From the NCBI GenBank assembly GCA_947599995.1, contig CANQFW010000070.1, positions 1-6,829 on the forward strand: a stretch of 6,829 bases of DNA. The letters run 5' to 3'. Positions within the stretch are counted from its first letter, which is position 1, and each line of letters starts with the position of its first letter. Shown piece after piece: positions 1 through 6,691 of the stretch. This stretch comes from an uncultured Clostridia bacterium. GTDB taxonomy: Bacteria > Bacillota > Clostridia > TANB77 > CAG-508. Both the position numbers and the translations under genes were made by a program. Under the pieces are notes generated by a model, which saw only the letters and a program-made list of their open reading frames with translations, ran no database searches and was not told the origin of the DNA.

Positions 1-13
1 TAGAGTAGGAAAT

Positions 14-44
14 AAATGACCTTATTTTTATTATAAGGTCATTT
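14..44. terminator. Hairpin terminator after the deacetylase gene, possibly bidirectional
   Basis: A perfect 12-bp inverted repeat (14-25 with 33-44) encloses a 7-base loop and starts 15 bases beyond the deacetylase stop codon. Read on the minus strand the stem is followed by a T-rich stretch (ATTTATTTCC), and on the plus strand by ATTTTGG. It therefore fits a factor-independent terminator for the minus-strand deacetylase and could also serve a plus-strand gene ending just left of the window. The U tract is short, so efficiency is uncertain. Confidence 0.75.
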
Positions 45-58
45 TGGTAATATATTCT

Positions 59-1174
59 TTAATTATTAACTCCATGGGTAATCATGGGAGTGTCATCATC
101 TATTTTTTCAAAAGTATATCCATTCTCCTTTCCATAATGGATCATATCTCTAAGTGCATCTAAAGTTTTATTATTTTTGGTAAAATCATGCATAAGAACA
201 ATATTAGCTCTAGATTTGCTAAGCTGACTTACATACGTATTATAAACTTCTTCTTTCGTTTTTGAACTTCCTGCATCCTCTACAGACACATTCCAGTCAT
301 AATATTTATATCCCTCTTCAAGTAATCTTTGGGTAAGTCTTGTCATAATTCCAAGTGAATACTTTTTGCTTATAGTATTTGAACTTCCTCCAGGAAATCT
401 TGTATATTTAGTTGTAATTCCCGTTGTAGCTTTTATTTTTTCTTGTAATCTTGTAATATTATTCATATAGGCTTCGTCTGAAACATATATCTCTTGATAT
501 TCATGTGAGAATCCGTGTATTCCTATTGTATGTCCCTCATTTACAATTCTATTTATTAAATATTCTTTTGTTTCTCCATAGTTTAATACAAAAAATGTTG
601 CCTTTATATCCTCATCTTTTAAAATATCTAGAACTTGTGGCGTAATATCTAAGCTTGGTCCATCATCAAATGTTAAATATATTACTCCAGCTTTATTTGC
701 AGTAGAAGAGCTACTTTTATCTTTCTCCAAATTTTTTTCCACTATAACTGTTCTTGTTTGTACTTCTGATTTATTGCCCGCTGAATCTGTTACTGAATAA
801 CGTAAATCGTATTTGTCATCTGCTACTTTCTCTCTTTCAACTTTTACTTTATCTGTTATATTTCCATCTTGGTCATCAGTTGCTGTATATCCCGGCTCAA
901 TATACCTTGTATTTTGTCTGAATTTCACCTCTTTTTCTCCATTTAGTACAATAATAGGTGCAACCGTGTCTACTTGACTTGCCGGTATTATTTCTTTTTT
1001 ATTTAAAATAGTTTTATGTATGTAAAACTGCGTTATCACTATTAATATTGTCATAGAGATTAGTACAATACGTGCTTTTCTCATGCTTTTTTCTTTTTTA
1101 TTTTGATATAAAATATATATCCAAATGAAGACCCCTATCAGTAATATTATTTCTATAATACTTAGTACAATCAT
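59..1174 (-). CDS. Membrane-anchored polysaccharide (peptidoglycan-type) deacetylase with Ig-like DUF5011 domain
   Basis: This is a carbohydrate esterase family 4 (NodB) enzyme of 371 residues. The family removes N-acetyl groups from glycans, and in Gram-positive bacteria the usual target is peptidoglycan, which lowers lysozyme sensitivity. Residues about 3-23 and 34-52 are hydrophobic, with a lysine/arginine-rich loop between them, so the rest should lie outside the membrane. Residues about 69-146 resemble a DUF5011 bacterial Ig-like domain (IEPGYTATDDQDGNITDKV, then YSVTDSAGNKS). The NodB domain (about 163-360) has every expected motif: TFDDGP at 168-173 with the Asp pair, HGFSH at 220-224 with the metal-binding histidines, RFPGG at 259-263, DW at 293-294 and LMHD at 327-330, so it is probably active. 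The ATG follows AGAGGA by about seven bases. A start at Met31 would leave only one membrane helix but has a poorer ribosome site. The exact substrate is inferred; chitin or another surface glycan is possible. Confidence 0.93.
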   Translation of the reverse strand: MIVLSIIEIILLIGVFIWIYILYQNKKEKSMRKARIVLISMTILIVITQFYIHKTILNKKEIIPASQVDTVAPIIVLNGEKEVKFRQNTRYIEPGYTATDDQDGNITDKVKVEREKVADDKYDLRYSVTDSAGNKSEVQTRTVIVEKNLEKDKSSSSTANKAGVIYLTFDDGPSLDITPQVLDILKDEDIKATFFVLNYGETKEYLINRIVNEGHTIGIHGFSHEYQEIYVSDEAYMNNITRLQEKIKATTGITTKYTRFPGGSSNTISKKYSLGIMTRLTQRLLEEGYKYYDWNVSVEDAGSSKTKEEVYNTYVSQLSKSRANIVLMHDFTKNNKTLDALRDMIHYGKENGYTFEKIDDDTPMITHGVNN

Positions 1175-1214
1175 TTCTTCATCCTCTTCTTAATTTATTG
1201 GTATTTTCTATTCT

Positions 1215-1243
1215 ATTTTAACATAACATTTTAACTTAGTCTA
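1215..1243 (-). promoter_or_regulatory. Predicted sigma-A-type promoter for the deacetylase
   Basis: On the minus strand TAGACT (1238-1243, 4 of 6 to the -35 consensus) is separated by 17 bases from TAAAAT (1215-1220), which is preceded directly by TGT, an extended -10. Transcription would begin near 1208, giving a leader of about 33 bases. This suggests that the deacetylase can be transcribed apart from the upstream coiled-coil gene, whose stop is 112 bases from the deacetylase start. It is a visual match in AT-rich DNA. Confidence 0.5.
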
Positions 1244-1286
1244 CCGATTTAGAAAAAATTTTGTCACTGCATCTAAACTGTAATAT

Positions 1287-2354
1287 TTATTTCTTTATAC
1301 TAGGTGAAATTTCATATTCTATATTAAAATAATTAAATTTATCTAAATCGTTTTTTTCTAAACAATCCAAATACGTATCTAGTTCATGTAAATCTCTACA
1401 TGCGGTTATTACAGCAGGATTTAAATCACTTTTTAATGTAACCTCCATAGCTAAATTTAAAGCTTCTGAAAAAGATGACTTCTCTTTTACTCTCATTAAA
1501 TTATACGCTTCCTTAAATCTAGAAAATGCTACATTTTTATATTTGTCTAAAGGAACTACATACTCTTCTTTTATGACATCTTCCATAGAACTATATTCAT
1601 CTGGATTTGCTTTTAATATATCCTCTAATTCAAAAATCTTATACGGTAAAAAAACCTTGTTTTGTTTTTCTGAAATTTTTAATGTATTATTATCTCTGAG
1701 TTTTTTTATCTTCTTATCTTTATTACTCTTTTTTATATCATTATTTATTTTTTCACTACGTATTTCTTCTTTAGCTTCTTTTACAATTTCTTTTACTTTG
1801 TCATTACATTCTTGACTTTGATTTTTTTCATTATCATCCTCTTTAGAAATATATTTAGTTTTTTCTTTAATAGTATTTTCTTTCACATTGCTATTAGAAA
1901 TAGCAGAAAAAATATATTCACACGTTTTTATAACAATACTCTCATAAACTAAATTAGTATCTTCTATAACATTAGCTTTTTCTATATATAGCATATAAAT
2001 ATAATTTATATCTTTACTTAATAGCTCGTCACTTGTTTTATCAGAAATCATATTATCTATTCGAGCAATAATATTATTTATCTCGTCTAAAAGGTTTCTT
2101 GCTCCATCTATATTATCATTGATCCTATCTAACACACTTTTAATTTCTTCTATCATGTCAAGTAAATTTTTTGTATTATTTAAATTCATTTCATCAACAT
2201 TTATATTCGCGATTTCATCTAAAATTTGTGTTAGGCTTTTCTTTTTCGCATATTGTACTTCAATTAATTTTTCTAAATTCAGCCCTGTTTTTTTTATATG
2301 TTTATATAAATCGCATTCTTTAGTTATATTTCTTATATCATCTAAAAACAACAT
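1287..2354 (-). CDS. Coiled-coil protein of unknown function with a conserved-looking C-terminal domain
   Basis: I do not recognise this 355-residue protein. It has no signal peptide or membrane helix and is probably cytoplasmic. Three parts are visible. Residues about 40-104 form a coiled coil, with hydrophobic residues in a regular 3-4 spacing at L75, I78, I82, A85, L89, I92, I96, I99 and I103. Residues about 156-232 are a lysine/glutamate/asparagine-rich linker, probably disordered. Residues about 234-350 look like a folded helical domain starting VFLPYKIFELEDIL, with SRFKEAYNLM at 278-287, NPAVITACRDL at 312-322 and ELDTYLDCLE at 324-333. The start is firm: ATG lies behind GAGGTGAT, a near-perfect Shine-Dalgarno site. 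It begins 67 bases after the transglycosylase stop on the same strand with no terminator between, so co-transcription is likely. No clear terminator follows its stop. A scaffold or adaptor role fits the layout, but nothing in the sequence shows a catalytic activity. Confidence 0.85.
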   Translation of the reverse strand: MLFLDDIRNITKECDLYKHIKKTGLNLEKLIEVQYAKKKSLTQILDEIANINVDEMNLNNTKNLLDMIEEIKSVLDRINDNIDGARNLLDEINNIIARIDNMISDKTSDELLSKDINYIYMLYIEKANVIEDTNLVYESIVIKTCEYIFSAISNSNVKENTIKEKTKYISKEDDNEKNQSQECNDKVKEIVKEAKEEIRSEKINNDIKKSNKDKKIKKLRDNNTLKISEKQNKVFLPYKIFELEDILKANPDEYSSMEDVIKEEYVVPLDKYKNVAFSRFKEAYNLMRVKEKSSFSEALNLAMEVTLKSDLNPAVITACRDLHELDTYLDCLEKNDLDKFNYFNIEYEISPSIKK

Positions 2355-2421
2355 ATTTTATCACCTCTTAAATACTTATATTAATTGTATTTAATCTTCG
2401 TAGATTTTTTTCTTAAAATTT

Positions 2422-2982
2422 TTAAGCATATATTTCTTTATATATATGATAATTTCTTAATATTTTTCTTACATAGTTATTAGTTTCTTTATATGGAATA
2501 TTTTCTATATTTGCTCCATTTACATCTATTGTTCCCTCTGTAATCCATTTATCAACATTTCCACTACCAGCATTGTATGCCGCCAAAGCTAATCCTGCGT
2601 TTTGATACTTGTTAAATAACATAGACATGTATTTAGTTCCAATCATAATGTTGTACTGGGGTTCAAGCACTTTTTCTTCATCAATTTCTACATCCAAAAC
2701 TTTAGCAACATCAACAGCTGTTGGATACATAAGCTGCATTAACCCTTTTGCATCTTTATTTGAAACAGCACTTTCATTAAAGTTACTTTCTGCTTTTATT
2801 ATTGCAAATATTAAGTTTGAATCTACCTCGTATTCATTTGAATATTTTTCTACATAATATTGATATTCCTTCGTATAAAATCTCATTAATATATTTCTGT
2901 GTATTTTTTTGTAATTTAAAATTGATAACACTATTCCAATTAAAATTCCTAATATAATAAACTTTCTAAATAGTTTTGTCAA
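2422..2982 (-). CDS. Membrane-anchored lytic transglycosylase (SLT domain)
   Basis: This is a soluble lytic transglycosylase-type enzyme (Slt70 catalytic fold) of 186 residues. The family cleaves the MurNAc-GlcNAc bond of peptidoglycan, leaving a 1,6-anhydro end. Residues about 8-23 form an uncleaved membrane anchor after a basic start. The SLT domain covers about 40-185, with IIKAES at 61-66 holding the catalytic glutamate E65, GLMQLM at 80-85, AYNAG at 135-139 and PYKET at 163-167. All family motifs are present, so it should be active on the outer face of the membrane. The start is TTG. GAGGA at 2989-2993 lies six bases before it, and the only in-frame ATG upstream (2998-3000) is followed two codons later by a stop. 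It lies 124 bases downstream of yqeY and 67 bases upstream of the coiled-coil gene. A role in wall growth, remodelling or assembly of an envelope machine is possible. Confidence 0.93.
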   Translation of the reverse strand: MTKLFRKFIILGILIGIVLSILNYKKIHRNILMRFYTKEYQYYVEKYSNEYEVDSNLIFAIIKAESNFNESAVSNKDAKGLMQLMYPTAVDVAKVLDVEIDEEKVLEPQYNIMIGTKYMSMLFNKYQNAGLALAAYNAGSGNVDKWITEGTIDVNGANIENIPYKETNNYVRKILRNYHIYKEIYA

Positions 2983-2988
2983 TTAAAT

Positions 2989-2993
2989 TCCTC
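2989..2993 (-). promoter_or_regulatory. Ribosome binding site that fixes a TTG start
   Basis: GAGGA on the minus strand is followed by ATTTAA and then TTG at 2980-2982. An ATG overlapping this site at 2993-2995 is in another frame and opens only a nine-codon reading frame. The ATG at 2998-3000 is in frame but is followed by AAA and TGA. TTG is therefore the best-supported start of the transglycosylase. Confidence 0.7.
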
Positions 2994-3106
2994 ATTTCAT
3001 CTTTAATTACATCCATTCATTATTTTTACACAATTTCAACAGATTAATTTATTTTTTTCAAAATTTAAATCTTCTAAAATATCATTTTTTGATATAATTT
3101 ATTTAG

Positions 3107-3550
3107 TTATGCTTCTAATAATTCTTTTACGACCTCATTAATTGTTCTCCCATCTGCACTCGCACCAATTTTAGCTTTGGCTTCTTTCATAACAGGTCCC
3201 ATATCTTTCATAGAAGTTGCTCCCAAATTACTTATAATTTCACATACAATTTCTTTTATTTCTTCCTTATTTAGTTGCTTTGGTAAATATTCTTCTAATA
3301 TTGATATTTCTTGTTTTGTTTGTTCTATTAAATCTTGTCTTGCAGCTTTTTCGAAATCTTTTAAAGCATCTTTTTTACCTTTGACACTTTTTGCTATCAT
3401 TTCTATTATTTTATCATCATCTACTTGTATTCCTTTATCCTTTTCAATTTGCAAAATTCCTGCTCTTACCATTTGAACAGTATTCTTCCTTACTACATCT
3501 TTATTCTTCATCGCTAATTTTAAGTCATCCATCAATTTTTCTTTTAACAT
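3107..3550 (-). CDS. yqeY: GatB/YqeY domain-containing protein
   Basis: This is a stand-alone YqeY-family protein of 147 residues, the usual length for the family. The fold matches the tRNA-binding tail of GatB, the amidotransferase that converts Glu-tRNAGln and Asp-tRNAAsn, so a tRNA-linked role is often proposed but is not established. Hallmarks seen here are a lysine-rich helical N-terminal half, EEYLPKQL at 86-93, ATSMKDMGPVM at 111-121 and ADGRTINEVVKELL at 132-145. The ATG follows AAGG by eight bases. In many Firmicutes yqeY sits next to rpsU; here it stands alone, with its own likely promoter and divergent from guaA. No convincing terminator is visible between it and the transglycosylase, so read-through into that gene is possible. 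Family assignment is secure, function is not. Confidence 0.95.
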   Translation of the reverse strand: MLKEKLMDDLKLAMKNKDVVRKNTVQMVRAGILQIEKDKGIQVDDDKIIEMIAKSVKGKKDALKDFEKAARQDLIEQTKQEISILEEYLPKQLNKEEIKEIVCEIISNLGATSMKDMGPVMKEAKAKIGASADGRTINEVVKELLEA

Positions 3551-3574
3551 ATTAACAACCTTCTTTCTTGCAAT

Positions 3575-3603
3575 ATTTTACTATAATGTAGTCTAAAATT
3601 CAA
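3575..3603 (-). promoter_or_regulatory. Predicted sigma-A-type promoter for yqeY
   Basis: On the minus strand TTGAAT (3598-3603) and TAAAAT (3575-3580) are 17 bases apart. The expected start near 3568 gives a leader of about 18 bases that contains the ribosome binding site. This is a visual match only. Confidence 0.55.
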
Positions 3604-3660
3604 GACATTTTATGAAAAAACATATAGATAAATTACTATTAGAAGTTTGTTTGAACTGAT

Positions 3661-3714
3661 TAATATTAGTGCATTTTAAATGGCCTTGTTTAATATAAAA
3701 CATTAACTAGTGAC
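3661..3714. repeat. Dispersed intergenic repeat, copy 1 (yqeY-guaA region)
   Basis: This segment aligns without gaps to 6768-6821 with 42 of 54 bases identical by my count. It includes an identical 10-base block (CATTTTAAAT, 3672-3681) and an identical 18-base block (TTTAATATAAAACATTAA, 3689-3706) at the same spacing in both copies. The 18-base block contains the inverted arms TTAAT and ATTAA. It lies about 110-165 bases upstream of yqeY and 85-140 bases upstream of guaA. The nature is unknown: it could be a shared regulatory site or a relic of a small mobile repeat. Low sequence complexity makes part of the match less striking. Confidence 0.5.
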
Positions 3715-3727
3715 TCTAAATTTTAGA
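3715..3727. promoter_or_regulatory. Short palindrome upstream of the guaA promoter
   Basis: TCTAAA and TTTAGA form a perfect 6+1+6 palindrome that ends 11 bases before the predicted -35 of guaA. It is placed where an operator could act, but no known repressor site is recognised, and short palindromes are common in AT-rich DNA. Confidence 0.25.
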
Positions 3728-3738
3728 AGTTTATCTTT

Positions 3739-3767
3739 TTTACTTTACTTTTCAAAAAAATTATAAT
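3739..3767 (+). promoter_or_regulatory. Predicted sigma-A-type promoter for guaA
   Basis: TTTACT (3739-3744) and a perfect TATAAT (3762-3767) are separated by exactly 17 bases. The start would fall near 3774, leaving a leader of only about 26 bases. That is too short for a riboswitch, so control, if any, would act on initiation. Confidence 0.65.
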
Positions 3768-3789
3768 AAAATAATATAAAATTGTTTTT

Positions 3790-3795
3790 AGGAGG
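3790..3795 (+). promoter_or_regulatory. Ribosome binding site that fixes the guaA start
   Basis: A full AGGAGG lies four bases before ATG at 3800. The reading frame stays open back to a TTG at 3782, but that codon lies upstream of the Shine-Dalgarno site and has none of its own, so the ATG is the correct start. Confidence 0.85.
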
Positions 3796-3799
3796 ATAT

Positions 3800-5338
3800 A
3801 TGGAATCAAAAGAACTAATATTAATACTAGATTTTGGCGGACAATATAATCAATTAATTGCACGTAGAGTAAGAGAATGCAATGTGTACTCAGAAGTAGT
3901 TCCATTTAATATTTCTTTAGATGAAATAAAAAATAAAAATCCAAAGGGAATTATTTTTACAGGTGGACCATCTAGTGTATACGGTGAGAATGCTCCAAAA
4001 TGTGCAGAAGGATTATTCGATTTAGGTGTACCTATTTTAGGAATTTGTTATGGAATGCAACTTATGACACATACTTTAGGTGGAAAGGTAAGCCATGCGG
4101 ATACAAGGGAATACGGCGAGACAGATGTAAAAATTGATAATACATCATATATATTTGAAGGACTTGAAGATACTAATGTATTTTTAATGAGTCATACCGA
4201 CTTTGTTGAAACTTTACCAGAGGGATTTGAAAACATTGGTTTTACTGCTTCTTGCCCTAATGCTGCTATGGAAAATAAAGAAAAAAAGTTTTATGGCATT
4301 CAGTTTCATCCAGAAGTAAATAATTCTATTAATGGTATAAAAGTTATTAAAAACTTTTTATACAACATATGTAATTGCTCTGGTGATTGGAAAATGTCAT
4401 CGTTTGTAGAAGACTCTATAAAATCTTTAAGAGAAAAAATTGGAAATAAAAAAGCTTTATGCGCCTTATCAGGTGGAGTTGATTCATCAGTCGCAGCTGT
4501 ATTACTTAGCAAAGCCATTGGTAAAAATCTAACATGCATTTTTGTAGATCATGGTTTGCTTAGGAAAAATGAGAGTAACGAAGTGGAGAAAATTTTCACC
4601 CAAAATTATGATTTAAACTTTATCAGAGTTGATGCAAAGGATAGATTTTTAGAAAAACTTGCAGGAGTAACAGATCCTGAAAAAAAGCGTAAAATTATTG
4701 GAGAAGAATTTATAAGAGTCTTCGAGACTGAAGCAAAAAAAATCGGAGCTGTTGACTTTCTTGTACAAGGAACCATCTATCCAGATGTTATAGAAAGTGG
4801 GCTTGGAAAAAGTGCTGTTATAAAAAGTCATCACAATGTAGGTGGTCTTCCAGACTATGTTGATTTTAAGGAAATTATTGAACCTTTAAGAAACCTATTT
4901 AAAGACGAAGTTCGTAAAACCGGATTAGAACTGGGTATTCCAGAAAATCTAGTTTATAGACAACCATTTCCTGGACCGGGCTTAGCAATTAGAATAATTG
5001 GAGATGTTACAGACGAAAAATTAAATATTTTAAAAGACGCTGATAGTATATTTAGAGAAGAAATTGATAAAGCTGGATTACACAAAAACATCAATCAGTA
5101 TTTCGCGGTATTAACTAACTTAAGATCCGTTGGAGTCATGGGTGATGAAAGAACTTATGACTACACTGTTGCTTTACGTGCAGTAGAAACAACTGATTTT
5201 ATGACAGGCAACTGGAGCAAAATTCCATATGATGTTTTAGAAAAAGTTTCTAGTAGAATTGTTAATGAAGTGAGCCATGTAAATAGAGTCGTTTACGATA
5301 TCACTTCAAAACCACCTGCTACTATTGAGTGGGAATAG
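3800..5338 (+). CDS. guaA: GMP synthase (glutamine-hydrolysing)
   Basis: GuaA converts XMP, ATP and glutamine into GMP, the last step of de novo guanine nucleotide synthesis in the cytosol. The 512-residue product has the normal length and full domain order. The class I glutamine amidotransferase spans about 7-190, with the nucleophile C83 in GICYGMQ and the H170/E172 pair in FHPEV. The ATP-pyrophosphatase spans about 203-390, with the P-loop SGGVDSS at 224-230. The C-terminal dimerisation and XMP-binding domain spans about 390-512, with RQPFPGPG at 387-394, DERTYDYTVALRAVE at 449-463 and the conserved tail ITSKPPATIEWE. No residue is missing and no frame break is seen. It is a single-gene unit, transcribed away from yqeY and towards dgt. 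guaB is not adjacent within this window. No purine riboswitch is visible upstream. Confidence 0.98.
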   Translation: MESKELILILDFGGQYNQLIARRVRECNVYSEVVPFNISLDEIKNKNPKGIIFTGGPSSVYGENAPKCAEGLFDLGVPILGICYGMQLMTHTLGGKVSHADTREYGETDVKIDNTSYIFEGLEDTNVFLMSHTDFVETLPEGFENIGFTASCPNAAMENKEKKFYGIQFHPEVNNSINGIKVIKNFLYNICNCSGDWKMSSFVEDSIKSLREKIGNKKALCALSGGVDSSVAAVLLSKAIGKNLTCIFVDHGLLRKNESNEVEKIFTQNYDLNFIRVDAKDRFLEKLAGVTDPEKKRKIIGEEFIRVFETEAKKIGAVDFLVQGTIYPDVIESGLGKSAVIKSHHNVGGLPDYVDFKEIIEPLRNLFKDEVRKTGLELGIPENLVYRQPFPGPGLAIRIIGDVTDEKLNILKDADSIFREEIDKAGLHKNINQYFAVLTNLRSVGVMGDERTYDYTVALRAVETTDFMTGNWSKIPYDVLEKVSSRIVNEVSHVNRVVYDITSKPPATIEWE

Positions 5339-5354
5339 TATTTTATATTGACTT

Positions 5355-5398
5355 TGTATATTAACCATTTACCATTATAGGTAAATGGTTAATATACA
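5355..5398. terminator. Long perfect inverted repeat between convergent guaA and dgt
   Basis: A 19-bp perfect stem (5355-5373 with 5380-5398) closes a 6-base loop, starting 16 bases after the guaA stop and ending 20 bases before the dgt stop. On the plus strand it is followed by TGTTATTATATATG, T-rich but without an unbroken U run. On the minus strand the following bases are AAAGTCAATA, with no T tract. It probably ends guaA transcripts and protects both convergent 3' ends, but it is not a textbook terminator. Confidence 0.7.
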
Positions 5399-5418
5399 TG
5401 TTATTATATATGTTATAT

Positions 5419-6648
5419 TTAAAAACTAATTATCTCATTATACATATCCATAGCAAACTTATCTGTCATTCCTGATATATAATAAATAATAGCATTATTA
5501 TAATCTTCTTTTCTTGACATATCAAAAACAACCTTATTCTTTAATTTCGTCTTACTACTATGCATCAAATTCCAATAATTTTGTATCCAATGAATAAAAG
5601 TATTAATAAATTTAGGATAATTATTGCTTGATTCTTTTAATCTTTGTAATGTATTTTCTCCATCATAAAATTTAGATAGATTATCATATAATTCATTAAT
5701 AACAATCTCAAAATATCTATTTGCGGGTTTGAGTCTTTCATTCAAATATATATTTTTATAATTGAAAGCCTTTATTTTATCCATCATATTTACAGCTTCT
5801 TTCGAAAAACATAAACCTTTTTCTACAGACGAATTTAAAACTAAATCCAATACCAATTTATTTATAATAGAACTGTTATTTATTTTCTTAGTTTGGCTAA
5901 AATTCAAAATTTTATATAATTCCTCTAACTTTTCATCCAATATTCCAAGTTTTATCGCATCTTCTATATCTCTGCCTATGTAAGATATTTTATCTGCAAC
6001 TTTAACCACGCATCCTTCCCATGTATATGGTGCATATTGGTTTGGTCTTTTATATTCATTTAAATCTATATACTCTTCTCTAGGCTTTATAACACTTTGA
6101 TCTACTTCTCCACAATGAGAAATTATTCCATCTCTTACTGCATAAGTTAGACTCATATTTTGCTTATATCCTTCTCTGTCTTCCAATAATTCAATATTAT
6201 CGACCAAATTAAGTCCATTTTGCTCATGCCAAAATTTCTTTCCTAAATCTCTTTCAGAAATTTTTGAAAGTATTTTTTCTCCCTGGTGACCAAATGGACT
6301 GTGTCCTAGATCATGCCCTATTGAAATTGCCTTTGTTAGCTCTGTATTTAACCCTAAATACTTTGCAATCGTATAACTAATTGAATCAACATGAGTAACA
6401 TGTTCTATCCTCGTGCATACATGGTCATTCTCTGGCGAGAAAAAAACTTGAGTTTTATGCTTTAATCTCCTATAAGCTGTGCAATGTATTATTCTTGTAT
6501 AGTCTCTCTCAAATTCCGATCTTAAATCAAGATTATTTCTGTATAATTCTTTTTCTCTAGAAATCATATTTTTATATTTTATATTATCTTCATTTGCAGA
6601 TACTTTTTCGAAATCTCCCTTCACTTTGCTCTTTCCTTCTTTCTTCAT
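5419..6648 (-). CDS. dgt: HD-domain dNTP triphosphohydrolase (dGTPase-like)
   Basis: This family hydrolyses dNTPs to the deoxynucleoside and triphosphate, and belongs to the HD superfamily that includes E. coli Dgt and SAMHD1. Numbered from the ATG at 6648 the product has 409 residues. The metal site is complete: H83 in TRIEHVTH, H112-D113 in IGHDLGHSPFGHQGE and D219 in VADKISYIGRD. HCTAYRRLKHKTQVF at 55-69 is the characteristic N-terminal block. Substrate choice cannot be read from sequence: many Firmicute homologues accept several dNTPs. The start is uncertain. An ATG at 6672 overlaps the predicted -10 element, the ATG at 6648 has no Shine-Dalgarno site, and a GTG at 6622-6624 is preceded nine bases earlier by AAGGA; the start does not touch the catalytic core. 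It converges on guaA. In several other Clostridia dgt sits beside dnaG and sigA, but here the bases upstream within the window hold no gene. Confidence 0.92.
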   Translation of the reverse strand: MKKEGKSKVKGDFEKVSANEDNIKYKNMISREKELYRNNLDLRSEFERDYTRIIHCTAYRRLKHKTQVFFSPENDHVCTRIEHVTHVDSISYTIAKYLGLNTELTKAISIGHDLGHSPFGHQGEKILSKISERDLGKKFWHEQNGLNLVDNIELLEDREGYKQNMSLTYAVRDGIISHCGEVDQSVIKPREEYIDLNEYKRPNQYAPYTWEGCVVKVADKISYIGRDIEDAIKLGILDEKLEELYKILNFSQTKKINNSSIINKLVLDLVLNSSVEKGLCFSKEAVNMMDKIKAFNYKNIYLNERLKPANRYFEIVINELYDNLSKFYDGENTLQRLKESSNNYPKFINTFIHWIQNYWNLMHSSKTKLKNKVVFDMSRKEDYNNAIIYYISGMTDKFAMDMYNEIISF

Positions 6649-6662
6649 AATAATATAATAAT

Positions 6663-6691
6663 ATAATAACATATAAATTACGACTTTTCAA
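6663..6691 (-). promoter_or_regulatory. Predicted extended -10 promoter for dgt
   Basis: On the minus strand TTGAAA (6686-6691) is 17 bases from TATTAT (6663-6668), which is preceded directly by TGT. The expected start is near 6656. If this promoter is used, the ATG at 6670-6672 cannot be in the transcript, and the leader before the ATG at 6648 would be only about eight bases. Confidence 0.5.

Noticed and set aside
1543..2394. Plus-strand open frames rich in Ser, Phe, Leu and Ile opposite the coiled-coil gene
   Set aside because: They are antisense shadows of a well-supported minus-strand gene and have no domain or convincing ribosome binding site.
2393..2406. Small hairpin followed by a T run on the plus strand between the transglycosylase and the coiled-coil gene
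   Set aside because: The stem has only five base pairs and no plus-strand gene ends there; on the minus strand, where the genes lie, there is no T tract.
3718..3732. Possible CodY box (AATTTT followed by AGAAG)
   Set aside because: Aligned without gaps to the 15-base CodY consensus it has too many mismatches in the central and right half.
3604..3799. Possible purine riboswitch in front of guaA
   Set aside because: The conserved purine riboswitch core and its paired arms are not visible, and the predicted promoter leaves a leader of only about 26 bases.
3723..3905. Minus-strand open frame across the guaA start
   Set aside because: It overlaps the guaA promoter and start, has biased hydrophobic composition and resembles no protein; it is an antisense shadow.
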